Notes under the pieces: model-generated
Database searches by the model: none
Told to the model about the DNA's origin: nothing
What the model saw: only the letters and a program-made list of their open reading frames with translations
Position numbers and translations under genes: made by a program
From: Hydrogenophaga sp.
Lineage (GTDB): Bacteria > Pseudomonadota > Gammaproteobacteria > Burkholderiales > Burkholderiaceae_C
Length of the DNA stretch: 64,000 nucleotides
Direction of reading: 5' to 3'
NCBI RefSeq assembly: GCF_019635465.1
Contig: NZ_JAHBZK010000009.1
Coordinates: 1-64,000, forward strand
Part shown: positions 17,833-26,331 of the stretch, piece after piece
Layout: the number at the start of each line of letters is the position of its first letter
How positions within the stretch are numbered: the first letter of the stretch is position 1

Positions 17833-18699
17833 TCAGGCGCGCGGCGTCGTCGCCGCCGCCTCGCCCAGAAAGAGACGATCCATGCGGTCCCAGCGCAGGT
17901 CATCGAGCAAGCGACAGAGCTTGGCTTCGTTGCGATCAAGGTTCACGTAGTGCCTGAACCGGGTTTTCAGGTCAATCCCGGGCACGCGCGGCTGCTCAGG
18001 GTCGATTTCCCAGGGATGGAAGTAGAAGATGGCCGACTCGCCATCGCGCTGGTTGACCGAGCGAAGCATCCAGCGCGACAAGGCATACGGAAACAGTCTG
18101 AAGTAGCCACCGCCACTAGAAGGCAGGTTGCGGTTGAACACCCGCAACGTCGTGGGCGGCACCTCCATCAGTCCCTCTCGAACACGGTGAGCAAATCGAG
18201 GCGCATCCGGCATGCCGTAGTGATCATGCTTGACGGGATAGATACTGGAGCTGTACCTGTAGCCCGCTTCTTCGAGGACGTCGAGTGCCCATAGGTTGCC
18301 TTCGCCAATCGAGAAACTGGGGGCACGATAGCCAAGCACAGGCTGCCCGCCAATGTCCTCGAGCAAGGCCTTGGCCCGCACCACATCCTCGCGAAACGCA
18401 GCCTGGTCGAGATCGGTGACGCGCTGATGACCGTATCCGTGGCTTGCCAGCTCGTGCCCCTGATCAACGATGCGCCTCACCAGCTGCGGATATCGCTCGG
18501 CTACCCAGCCCAGGGTGAAAAACGTTGCCTTGATTTCACGCTCACCCAAGAGGGCGAGAATGCGATCCACGTTGCGCTCCACTCGGCATTCGCAATGGTC
18601 CCAGCGATCGCGTTCGATGTAGGGGGCAAACGCGGACACCTGGAAGTAGTCTTCCACGTCGATGGTGAGCGCGTTGACTCGCTGAGTCGGCATCAGCAT
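17833..18699 (-). CDS. Polysaccharide deacetylase, exosortase-A type
   Basis: 288 residues. TIDVEDYFQ (residues 12-20) and SHGYGH (86-91) are the metal-binding and catalytic motifs of NodB-type deacetylases; the C-terminal half resembles DUF3473, as expected for the XrtA-locus subfamily (TIGR03006, from memory). It likely removes N-acetyl groups from the exopolysaccharide. No signal peptide is evident, as is usual for this subfamily. ATG 18699 follows the ATPase stop by 24 bases. It is one of two unrelated deacetylases in the locus, the other being WalW-like at 248-1276. Confidence 0.9.
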   Translation of the reverse strand: MLMPTQRVNALTIDVEDYFQVSAFAPYIERDRWDHCECRVERNVDRILALLGEREIKATFFTLGWVAERYPQLVRRIVDQGHELASHGYGHQRVTDLDQAAFREDVVRAKALLEDIGGQPVLGYRAPSFSIGEGNLWALDVLEEAGYRYSSSIYPVKHDHYGMPDAPRFAHRVREGLMEVPPTTLRVFNRNLPSSGGGYFRLFPYALSRWMLRSVNQRDGESAIFYFHPWEIDPEQPRVPGIDLKTRFRHYVNLDRNEAKLCRLLDDLRWDRMDRLFLGEAAATTPRA

Positions 18700-18723
18700 G
18701 GCGTCCTCTCCTGCGGCGACCGA

Positions 18724-19842
18724 TCAGGTCGATGTGCCGTTGTTGCGGGATTTGCGATTGGCCGCCACGATCTTGCGCAGCGTACCCAGGATTTCGAGAC
18801 TCACGCGCTCCTGCCGCAGCACGCTTCGTTCGATGCGTAGCAGGCGAGCGCTGAGTTGCTCGGCGGCTACCTGATTCAAATGGCCCGTCATCGTTTCGAC
18901 CACGGCCGGGTCGATGTCGAGCTCCACCGGACTGACCTCGTCCGTGAGCGTGGGCAGATGGCCATTGGACGGGGTCATGGCAAGGCCGCCCCATCGCTCC
19001 TCGTCGAGCGGATCGCGGACAGCGGGTGAACCAATTTCGGCCTTGTACTCTGCGATCACCTCTTCAAATGCGTCGACGCCCAAGGACGTCGTTTCGGCGA
19101 GAAAGCCTTGCAGCAGCAACCGGTCCATCAGCATGTTGATGCGTCGCGGAATGCCGCCCGATTCCTGGTGCAGACGAGGAAAGATGGCGGAATCTAGCGT
19201 CGGCTTGTCCGTCGCACCTGCGCATTTGAGACGGTGCTCGACATAGGCACGGGTGTCCTCTTCATCCAGCGGCCCGAGGTGGCAGCGAGCTGTGACCCGC
19301 TGGCGCAGCTGAAGCATGCGCGGGCTTTGGAGGATGTCGCGAAACTCCGGTTGCCCGATGAGGAAGGTTTGCAGCAAGGCCTGGTCGCCAAACTGGAAGT
19401 TCGAGAGCATGCGCAGCTCTTCGACCGCCTGCGGTTGCAGGTTCTGGGCCTCGTCGACGATCAGCAGGCAACGTTTGCCCTGCGATACCTGGGTGATGAA
19501 GTAGGCCTCGAGCGCCATCAGCAAGTCGGCCTTGCCACTGCTCTTGACCGTCACCCCAAAGGCCGCGCACACCAGTTTGAGCGCATCTTCAGCCCCCAGC
19601 TGGGTGCTCACCAATTGCGCTGCCACGACGGTCCCGTTTTCCAGACTGTCCAACAGATCGCGCACGATGGTCGTCTTGCCCGCGCCAACTTCTCCGGTGA
19701 TGACGATGAACCCTTCGCCACGCATCACGCCGTAGACCAGATAGGAACGGGCGCGCCGGTGTGGTTTGCCGCTGAAATAGAAGCGGGGATCGGGGTTGAG
19801 CTGGAACGGCTTGCTGGCCAGCCCGTAAAAAGCTTCGTACAT
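18724..19842 (-). CDS. Exosortase-A-associated secretion ATPase (ExeA-like AAA)
   Basis: 372 residues. MYEAFYGLASKPFQLNPDP is the common N terminus of ExeA/XrtA-locus ATPases (TIGR03015, from memory). Walker A GEVGAGKTT lies at 50-58, Walker B LLIVDEAQ at about 126-133, and IPRRINMLMDRLLL is the sensor-2 region. The C-terminal 80 residues are acidic then basic, with no recognised domain. ATG 19842 is three bases after the stop of the outer-membrane protein, indicating coupled expression. It is thought to energise export or assembly, but its exact role is unproved. Confidence 0.88.
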   Translation of the reverse strand: MYEAFYGLASKPFQLNPDPRFYFSGKPHRRARSYLVYGVMRGEGFIVITGEVGAGKTTIVRDLLDSLENGTVVAAQLVSTQLGAEDALKLVCAAFGVTVKSSGKADLLMALEAYFITQVSQGKRCLLIVDEAQNLQPQAVEELRMLSNFQFGDQALLQTFLIGQPEFRDILQSPRMLQLRQRVTARCHLGPLDEEDTRAYVEHRLKCAGATDKPTLDSAIFPRLHQESGGIPRRINMLMDRLLLQGFLAETTSLGVDAFEEVIAEYKAEIGSPAVRDPLDEERWGGLAMTPSNGHLPTLTDEVSPVELDIDPAVVETMTGHLNQVAAEQLSARLLRIERSVLRQERVSLEILGTLRKIVAANRKSRNNGTST

Positions 19843-19845
19843 GAA

Positions 19846-21432
19846 TCAGAACCGATGGACAAGAACGGCGCGCACTGCCAGTTCCCGGTAGGGCGACGTC
19901 GCTTGGTAGGAAGAGCGCCGCACGCTCACAGACCCGATCGTGCGCGGTGCAAGGCGGGCATTGAGGCCCACCGTCAGCGAGCGAAGGCGACTGGAAAGGC
20001 TGGCACTCAGGCCATCGGTGTCGAGTTGCTGGAAGATGGTGTTGAGGCTCAAACGAGGCGTCAGGCGGTGCGCATAGGCCACGGACCAGCCTTTCTCATC
20101 GATCTGATTGCTCAGGTCGAAATCCCCACCGACATTCAGAGCCGAATCCAGCTGGCGCGAACGGGAGCGCTGCAGCGAGAAGCTGAGAACCCCTCGAGCC
20201 GTCAACATCGTGACGCTGAATTCCTGGGTGCGCTGCAGAGCCACCGCAGAGGTCAGGTAGGCCGGAATCGTGGTGAGGTCGGCAGGCAGCCCAAGGCGCT
20301 GCAATTCGGCCTGCACGAGCTGGGCGCGCCGGATTGGATCGGCCTCGACATTCTGATAAAGGCTGTTAAGCAACCCGCCCAGGTTGCTGACGTCGCTGCC
20401 AGACACGAGTTGGCTCGTTGTGACATCGCGCGAATCCAGGTAGCGAAACAGCACGCGACTCATTCGGTATTCCAGCGACACATTGTGGCCACTGCCGAAA
20501 TAGCGGTTGCTCTTGGACGCCGCTACGCGGGCCGTTTCCATCGGACGCCAATCAATGCCTGCCGAGGTGTAGCTGTAAGAAGTGCGCTCCGAGGTGAGGA
20601 CATCGTTGACCTCGCGCCCCACCTGCGCGAAAACGAGCAGCGTCGGGCTCACGGCGTATCGACCGAGTGCAGTGGCCTGATCGAAGCGAATCGAGCGACC
20701 CAGGCTGTAATCGGTTTTGGTGCTTGAGGCAGCGACTTCCCAGCCGAAACGCGACACGTCATTGGCACTGCCGAGTGACAGGTTCCAACCTTGCTCGTCG
20801 AGGTCCGAGACCGTGCTGGCATTGCTGCGAGAGACCTGCTTGGTGACCCTCGCCTCATAGTCCACAGCATCGCCCCAGGTACCTCGCAAGAAGGGCGATA
20901 CACGAAAACGCCTGGCCTCAGAGGTGTTCACTTCACTGCCACCCTCAGCAGGTTGCACAGCGAATGCCGACACACGCTCCAGGCCAATGGATGCGTCGGC
21001 TTCAATGAAAGCCACGCTGTTCCACGCATCCAGAAGCATCTGCCCATCCAGCGCCTGCTGATGGCTGTCGTCACCGATGCCACGGGCGTGGTACAGACCT
21101 GTGAGGCTGTAGTCCACACTGCCCGTCAATCGGGGCGTATTGACCATGCCCATGATCCCGGCGCCGGCTTCTGTCGTCCATTCGCTCTGCCGGTTGGAGG
21201 TACTCAGCAGGAAGTTGTCGGTATAGCGCTGGGTTGCAAACACCCGTGGCTCGATCCAGTAAACGGGTGGAGGGCCGGGCGGCGTCAATGGCGTCGGGTT
21301 GGCGGCAGGATCCTGGGCGGAAGGTGTTGGCAAGGCCTGCGCCCAGGCGGCGCAAGCCAGCAACGACAACAGCGCGCCAGTCAGGGGACGAAGTGCCGAG
21401 CCGTGCCGTGCGTTGGTGCGATGGATAGCCAC
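19846..21432 (-). CDS. Beta-barrel outer-membrane protein of exosortase-A loci
   Basis: 528 residues. GTG 21432 begins a Sec signal peptide (hydrophobic LTGALLSLLACAAWAQA) and has an AGGGGGG ribosome site just upstream; it lies 20 bases after the kinase stop. The mature protein alternates polar and aromatic residues like a barrel and ends in phenylalanine (VHRF), the usual barrel-assembly signal. It matches the uncharacterised PEP-CTERM-associated protein family (TIGR03016, from memory). It may be the outer-membrane secretin or barrel partner for polymer release, by analogy with BcsC/PgaA-type channels; this is inference. Confidence 0.82.
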   Translation of the reverse strand: MAIHRTNARHGSALRPLTGALLSLLACAAWAQALPTPSAQDPAANPTPLTPPGPPPVYWIEPRVFATQRYTDNFLLSTSNRQSEWTTEAGAGIMGMVNTPRLTGSVDYSLTGLYHARGIGDDSHQQALDGQMLLDAWNSVAFIEADASIGLERVSAFAVQPAEGGSEVNTSEARRFRVSPFLRGTWGDAVDYEARVTKQVSRSNASTVSDLDEQGWNLSLGSANDVSRFGWEVAASSTKTDYSLGRSIRFDQATALGRYAVSPTLLVFAQVGREVNDVLTSERTSYSYTSAGIDWRPMETARVAASKSNRYFGSGHNVSLEYRMSRVLFRYLDSRDVTTSQLVSGSDVSNLGGLLNSLYQNVEADPIRRAQLVQAELQRLGLPADLTTIPAYLTSAVALQRTQEFSVTMLTARGVLSFSLQRSRSRQLDSALNVGGDFDLSNQIDEKGWSVAYAHRLTPRLSLNTIFQQLDTDGLSASLSSRLRSLTVGLNARLAPRTIGSVSVRRSSYQATSPYRELAVRAVLVHRF

Positions 21433-21452
21433 GTCGTTCCCCCCTGTGCCGA

Positions 21453-22376
21453 TCAGGTCGCCTGCGCCTCGGCCTTGACGGAATCGTCGTAGCCGTACCC
21501 ATAGCCATACGTCGATTTGTCGACGCCTCGAATCTGGTTGAGCACCATGAGCTTGATCGGACAAGACTCGATGGTCTCCAGTGCCTGGCGAACCTGACTG
21601 CGTTGGGTGTGACCCGCCTGCACCACCACCACGATCTGGCCCATGTGCGATGCCAGAACCCGCGACTCGGTCGTCATCAGCAACGGCGGCGAATCGAAAA
21701 CGATGATGCGCTCCGGGTAGCGTCGCCCCATCTCCTCCACAAGCGCCGTCATGGCATCACTGGCCAGCAACTCGGTCGCACGTGGATGAGGCGTTCCACT
21801 GGGCAGCAAAGCCAGCTTGTCGACGCTGGTGCGCAGCAACGCATCCGACATCTCAAGCTTTTCACCCATCAGCAGGTCCAGAAGGCCCGGGCCAGAGGGC
21901 AACCCCAAGGTCTTCATGACGGAGGGGCGAGACACATCAGCGTCGACCAACAGCACGGTGTGATCGAGCTCCATGGCGATGCTCATGGCCAGATTGATGG
22001 CCGTAAAGGTTTTGCCCTCACCAGGCAGCGCACTCGTCACCATGATGCGGTTGCCATGGCGGACGGGCACAGCCCCCTTGCCGGTGGCGTTGGCGAGCAG
22101 CGGACGCTTGATGACGCGAAACTGGTCGGCGGTAACGGTGCGTTGGGCATGCGGCGTCACGATCCCTGCCGCTGAGAGGGCTTCGAGATCCAGTTCGACC
22201 ATGCGTGACGAGACCGCCAGCGCCGGCGGTGCGCTTACCGGTGGCGCCTTGAATGCCACAGGTGCGCCGGACGCGGATGGGACAACTGCGCCGATGTCTG
22301 CCACCTCTGGCACGTCGGCACCGGCGCGCTTGAGCTGTTCGAGCCGCTGAGCTGCCTTTTCAATCAGACTGGACAT
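21453..22376 (-). CDS. Bacterial tyrosine autokinase (BY-kinase), exosortase-A type
   Basis: 307 residues. Walker A SALPGEGKT (115-123), Walker A-prime LLVDAD (142-147) and Walker B-type IIVFDSPP are those of CpsD/Wzc-like BY-kinases. The C terminus holds four alternating tyrosines (290, 292, 294, 296) as the autophosphorylation cluster. An Ala/Pro-rich N-terminal linker precedes the kinase. The family is TIGR03018 from memory. It partners the Wzz-like membrane protein encoded 15 bases upstream, and phosphorylation cycling would control polymer length and export. Cytoplasmic. Confidence 0.92.
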   Translation of the reverse strand: MSSLIEKAAQRLEQLKRAGADVPEVADIGAVVPSASGAPVAFKAPPVSAPPALAVSSRMVELDLEALSAAGIVTPHAQRTVTADQFRVIKRPLLANATGKGAVPVRHGNRIMVTSALPGEGKTFTAINLAMSIAMELDHTVLLVDADVSRPSVMKTLGLPSGPGLLDLLMGEKLEMSDALLRTSVDKLALLPSGTPHPRATELLASDAMTALVEEMGRRYPERIIVFDSPPLLMTTESRVLASHMGQIVVVVQAGHTQRSQVRQALETIESCPIKLMVLNQIRGVDKSTYGYGYGYDDSVKAEAQAT

Positions 22377-22391
22377 TGCTGCGCGCCCCGT

Positions 22392-23954
22392 TCACAAAGA
22401 AGATTGGTGGATAGACAACACCACCATGCCGATGGCGAACAGCACGAGCAAGGCACCGACGGCCATCACTGCCCGCAGGATGCTGCTCCCCTCGCGGCTG
22501 CGCACGGCCTCATTGCGCACCAGCGTCACAACGCCGAGCAACGGCAAGTCCACGCTGCCACGCAAGCTGGCCACGTCGAAAAACACCGGACGCAGGTTGC
22601 TCATCAACAATGTCGCACCCAGCCCCGCCCCCAGAGCGATCAACAGCACGCCAGGCAACAGAACCACCCGGTTGGGCGCCACGGGACGGCGCGACACCTG
22701 CGGCGGGTCCACCATCCTGAACTGCGTCAGGCGCGAGTCGCTCTGCAGTTCGTCGCTCAGCGCAACCGTCTCGCGACGGGCGACCAGATCTTCGTAGTTC
22801 TTGCGGTGAACGTCATAGTCGCGGTTGAGCTGCGCCAGTTCGGCCTCAACCTGGGGTGCCACCTTGGCCTGTTCTCGAATCCGCGCGGCACGCGATTCGT
22901 ACTCGGAAACCCGTGCACGCAGTTGCGCGACCTGGACTTCTGCCGCCGCTAGCGTGCGCGACATCTCGATCACCGTCGGATTTGCCTCGATCAGGCTGCG
23001 CGAGGTGCCACTGGCCTGCGCCTGCCGCTTCAATTCCTCGATCTGACGCGCCTTCTGCTGTTCAAGCTCCGCAATCAAGCGACGGGTGTTTTCAACGTCC
23101 GGGTGACGCTCGGTGTAGCGTTGAAGAAGCGAATCGAGGTTGCGCTTGAGAGGTTCCAGCCGGGCATCGATGTCCGGAGTGGCAAATCCGCCCGTAGGTG
23201 ACTGCGCAGCAGACCTCGCCACAGAGCGGGCCTGGTCAAGCTGCACGCGTGCAGCCTCGCGTGCGCTTTCGGCTTCGCGCAGTTCCAGCCGGGCCTGGCT
23301 GACCAGCGAAGTCACTTCGGCGATACGCCCCGCCATGTCGATACCACTTTGCGACTGCATATCGATGTGGCGCAACTTGAAGTTCTTCAGGCGAGACTCC
23401 GCATCGCTGAGCTTTGTCTCGTAGTTCCGGATCTGTTCCTCGATGAACGCGCGTGCATTCTTTGCGTCGGCGCTGTAGGCACCTTCCTTCGAGGCAATGA
23501 ACGCTTTCATCAGGGCATCCACCACCTGCAACGCAAACTGCGGGCTCTCATCACGCATTGAAATCGTGTAGAGGTTGTCGCGCCCAGTTGAACGCAACTG
23601 GATATTGCGCATCATGCGCAGCACCAGCGCGTCGCGCTCCGCCTTTGTTGTGGCGGGCACCCCGAGATCGGTCGACTCAACCACCTTTTCGATCGTCGGT
23701 CGGCTGATCAGGGTACGACCCAGCATCGCAACCTGCTGCTCCACGTCCGGCTGAATGGTGAGTCCAGCCATCAACGGCCTGAGGATCGACTGGGTGTCCA
23801 CATAAACCCGTGCACTGGCTTCAAATCGATCTGGAATGAACATCACCGCGCCCGCGCCGGCCAGCGCGACCAACCAGGCAACAATCACGCCGGTCCGACG
23901 GTAGAGCCACATGCCTCGCAGTGCATTGGCCAGTTGGTGTATGAAGTCGTGCAT
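22392..23954 (-). CDS. Wzz-type polysaccharide chain-length determinant protein
   Basis: 520 residues. One transmembrane helix lies near residues 23-43 and a C-terminal one near the end; between them is a long Glu/Arg/Ala-rich coiled-coil periplasmic region. FEASARVYVDTQSILRPLM after helix 1 and RRPVAPNRVVLLPGVLLI before the last helices fit Wzz/PCP proteins of XrtA loci (TIGR03007, from memory). ATG 23954 begins the conserved MHDFIHQL sequence. It should form the inner-membrane oligomer controlling polymer length, together with the autokinase and the export lipoprotein. Confidence 0.9.
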   Translation of the reverse strand: MHDFIHQLANALRGMWLYRRTGVIVAWLVALAGAGAVMFIPDRFEASARVYVDTQSILRPLMAGLTIQPDVEQQVAMLGRTLISRPTIEKVVESTDLGVPATTKAERDALVLRMMRNIQLRSTGRDNLYTISMRDESPQFALQVVDALMKAFIASKEGAYSADAKNARAFIEEQIRNYETKLSDAESRLKNFKLRHIDMQSQSGIDMAGRIAEVTSLVSQARLELREAESAREAARVQLDQARSVARSAAQSPTGGFATPDIDARLEPLKRNLDSLLQRYTERHPDVENTRRLIAELEQQKARQIEELKRQAQASGTSRSLIEANPTVIEMSRTLAAAEVQVAQLRARVSEYESRAARIREQAKVAPQVEAELAQLNRDYDVHRKNYEDLVARRETVALSDELQSDSRLTQFRMVDPPQVSRRPVAPNRVVLLPGVLLIALGAGLGATLLMSNLRPVFFDVASLRGSVDLPLLGVVTLVRNEAVRSREGSSILRAVMAVGALLVLFAIGMVVLSIHQSSL

Positions 23955-24020
23955 GCAACAGCGTGACAAAAGCCCGGCGACCGGCCGATCAAGGCCGCGC
24001 GATGGCGGTGAACAGCTGGA

Positions 24021-24656
24021 TCAGAACCAGCCTTGCGGAATGATGAGGATGTCGCCTGGCAGCATCTCGACGTTGGCGGAGATGTCGCCGCGCTTGACCA
24101 GATCGTCGAGTCGAACGCTGTAGCGCTTGTTCCCTTCGACAGCGCGCACGATGGTGGCTTTGTTGCCAGCAGCGAACTCGGTCAGGCCGCCGGCGGCAAT
24201 CAGCACATCCATGACGGTCATCTTGTGGCGAAACGGCAAGGCCTGAGGGCGCGCCGCCGCTCCCACCACACGCACCTGCTCGCCGTGCGAGCCCACGAAG
24301 TTGGTCACGATCACCGTCACCACAGGATCACGCACGAACTTGGAAAGCGCCTTCTCGACGTCGCGAGCGATCTGCTGAGAGGTCTTGCCCTGCGCAACCA
24401 GCTCGTCCACCAATGGGGCGGACACCTTGCCATCGGGTCGCACCGGGACCACGGCAGACAGCTCCGGATTGCGCCAGACGCTGATCGACAGGGTGTCGCC
24501 CGGTCCCACCATGTAGTTGTAGCTATTGGACGAGGCCTCGGCCGGTGCCGGCGGGTAGCTGCCGCCTGTTGAAGCACAGCCCGCAACGAGAACGGCACAC
24601 GCCGCCGTCGCCAACCAGGTCATCACGCGTTGAGCCGCGGACGTATGTTTTTGCAT
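24021..24656 (-). CDS. Outer-membrane polysaccharide export lipoprotein (Wza/KpsD-like)
   Basis: 211 residues. The signal peptide ends in the lipobox LVAGC with Cys27 as lipidated residue. YNYMVGPGDTLSISVWRNPELS is the Poly_export motif and SLBB-like repeats follow (QALPFRHKMTVMDVLIAAGG). It is shorter than Wza, as usual for the XrtA-locus export family (TIGR03027, from memory). ATG 24656 has an excellent GGAGG eight bases upstream, which decides the start. It is the first gene of the minus-strand polysaccharide operon; the long divergent spacer behind it must hold the operon promoter. Confidence 0.92.
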   Translation of the reverse strand: MQKHTSAAQRVMTWLATAACAVLVAGCASTGGSYPPAPAEASSNSYNYMVGPGDTLSISVWRNPELSAVVPVRPDGKVSAPLVDELVAQGKTSQQIARDVEKALSKFVRDPVVTVIVTNFVGSHGEQVRVVGAAARPQALPFRHKMTVMDVLIAAGGLTEFAAGNKATIVRAVEGNKRYSVRLDDLVKRGDISANVEMLPGDILIIPQGWF

Positions 24657-24664
24657 GCTCGTTA

Positions 24665-24669
24665 CCTCC
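24665..24669 (-). promoter_or_regulatory. Strong ribosome-binding site before the export lipoprotein
   Basis: GGAGG with an eight-base spacer to ATG 24656 on the minus strand. It fixes the start of the first gene of the polysaccharide operon. The 265-bp divergent spacer 24657-24921 around it contains an AT-richer patch at 24681-24700, but no clear -35/-10 pair was found for either direction. Confidence 0.75.
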
Positions 24670-24921
24670 AACCAGGGGACAAAATGTTAGTAAAAGTTAA
24701 CAGCCGGACGACTATACCCCAAGGATTTCGGCATCCATGAGTCAACGAAGCTGCATGCGTCGCCCATCCTTGGGAAGGCATGCATTTCCGCACACCTGTG
24801 GCATTTGTGTGCCGCCGTGGATGGACGGAGCGACGAATGAAGGCGCAGCCTGATGTACCGAAAAGACGATTGGGCGCGTCATAGAATTCCGACTTCGCTC
24901 CAACCCCCGGCCACAGCCCCC

Positions 24922-26118
24922 ATGTCCCTCTTCTCTTCTGTCGAACTCGCCCCCCGTGATCCGATCCTGGGTCTGAACGAACAGTTTGCCGCCGACAACA
25001 ACCCGAGCAAGGTCAATCTCGGTGTCGGCGTGTACTTCGACGACAACGGCAAATTGCCGCTCCTGCAGTGTGTGCAGGCGGCCGAAAAGGCCATGATGGA
25101 AAAACCGACAGCACGTGGCTACCTCCCGATCGACGGCATCGCGGCCTACGACGCCGCGGTCAAAGGTCTGGTTTTCGGCACCGAGAGCGAGCCCGTCAAG
25201 AGTGGGCGCGTGGCCGCGGTTCAGGCGTTGGGCGGCACTGGCGGCCTCAAGATCGGCGCGGACTTCCTGAAGAAGCTCAACCCCAAGGCCAAGGTGCTGA
25301 TCAGCGACCCCAGCTGGGAGAACCACCGCGCGTTGTTCAGCAGCGCCGGCTTTGAGGTGTCGACCTACACCTACTACGACGCCACGCGACGCGGTGTTGA
25401 TTTCGCCGGCATGCTGGCCAGCTTGCGCGCCGCTGAGGCCGGCACCATCGTGGTGCTGCACGCCTGCTGCCACAACCCCACGGGCTACGACATCACGCCT
25501 GCGCAATGGGACGAAGTCGTGGCCGTCGTCAAGGAGCGCGAACTGACGCCCTTCCTGGACATGGCCTACCAGGGGTTCGGCCATGGCATTGCCGAAGACG
25601 GCGCCGTCATTGCCAAGTTTGTGGCCGCCGGGTTGCTGTTCCTGGTGTCGACCTCGTTCTCCAAGAGCTTCAGCCTGTATGGCGAACGCGTGGGAGCGCT
25701 GTCTGTGCTGTGCGGCGACAAGGCCGAGGCCGACCGGGTGCTGTCGCAGCTCAAGATCGTCATCCGCACCAACTACTCCAACCCGCCCACGCACGGGGGC
25801 GCCGTGGTGGCGGCCGTGCTCAACACGCCGGAACTTCGCGCGCTGTGGGAGAAGGAGCTGGGCGAGATGCGGGTGCGCATCAAAGCCATGCGGCAACGCC
25901 TGGTCGATGGGCTCAAGGCCGCAGGCGTCAAGCAGGACATGGGCTTCATCACCGAACAGATCGGCATGTTCAGCTACTCGGGGCTGAGCAAAGAGCAGAT
26001 GGTGCGCCTGCGCAGCGAATTCGGGGTGTATGGCACCGACACCGGTCGCATGTGCGTGGCTGCGCTCAACAGCAAGAACATCGACCACGTCTGCAAGGCC
26101 ATTGCCGCGGTGATCTGA
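24922..26118 (+). CDS. tyrB: Aromatic/aspartate aminotransferase, class I
   Basis: 398 residues. MSLFSSVELAPRDPILGLNEQF is the standard N terminus of AspC/TyrB. VNLGVGVYFDDNGKLPLL and CCHNPTGYD follow, and STSFSKSFSLYGERVGAL contains the PLP-binding lysine. It transfers amino groups between aspartate or aromatic amino acids and 2-oxoglutarate in the cytoplasm. ATG 24922 is chosen because the family begins there; the upstream 23 codons are atypical. It is monocistronic, ending in the terminator at 26137. TyrB is preferred over AspC by resemblance, without certainty. Confidence 0.92.
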   Translation: MSLFSSVELAPRDPILGLNEQFAADNNPSKVNLGVGVYFDDNGKLPLLQCVQAAEKAMMEKPTARGYLPIDGIAAYDAAVKGLVFGTESEPVKSGRVAAVQALGGTGGLKIGADFLKKLNPKAKVLISDPSWENHRALFSSAGFEVSTYTYYDATRRGVDFAGMLASLRAAEAGTIVVLHACCHNPTGYDITPAQWDEVVAVVKERELTPFLDMAYQGFGHGIAEDGAVIAKFVAAGLLFLVSTSFSKSFSLYGERVGALSVLCGDKAEADRVLSQLKIVIRTNYSNPPTHGGAVVAAVLNTPELRALWEKELGEMRVRIKAMRQRLVDGLKAAGVKQDMGFITEQIGMFSYSGLSKEQMVRLRSEFGVYGTDTGRMCVAALNSKNIDHVCKAIAAVI

Positions 26119-26136
26119 TCCCGTGCACCACCCTGG

Positions 26137-26162
26137 AAGGCCGCCACTGGGCGGCCTTTTTC
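26137..26162 (+). terminator. Rho-independent terminator after the aminotransferase
   Basis: A perfect nine-bp stem (26137-26145 with 26150-26158) and a four-base loop actg, followed by T residues to 26161. It lies 18 bases after the aminotransferase stop and separates it from the depolymerase gene. Confidence 0.9.
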
Positions 26163-26331
26163 ATGCCCGCTTTGGGGCGCAATCAAGCGATGAATGGGCC
26201 CAGTGGCCGCGCATTTGGCCGCCTGCGTACGCAAAGGCGACAGATGCGCACCATTTCTGGGTGTTCTCCCGGACTCGGGATTCGGCTCACCCTGCTACAT
26301 TGCACCGCAACATGACGAAAGCCTGATCCCC

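Noticed and set aside
24657-24921. A sigma-70 or sigma-54 promoter for the main polysaccharide operon.
   Set aside because: TTGACT and TATAGT on the minus strand are 23 bases apart, and GG...GC pairs have 9 or 11 bases between them; none fits a consensus.
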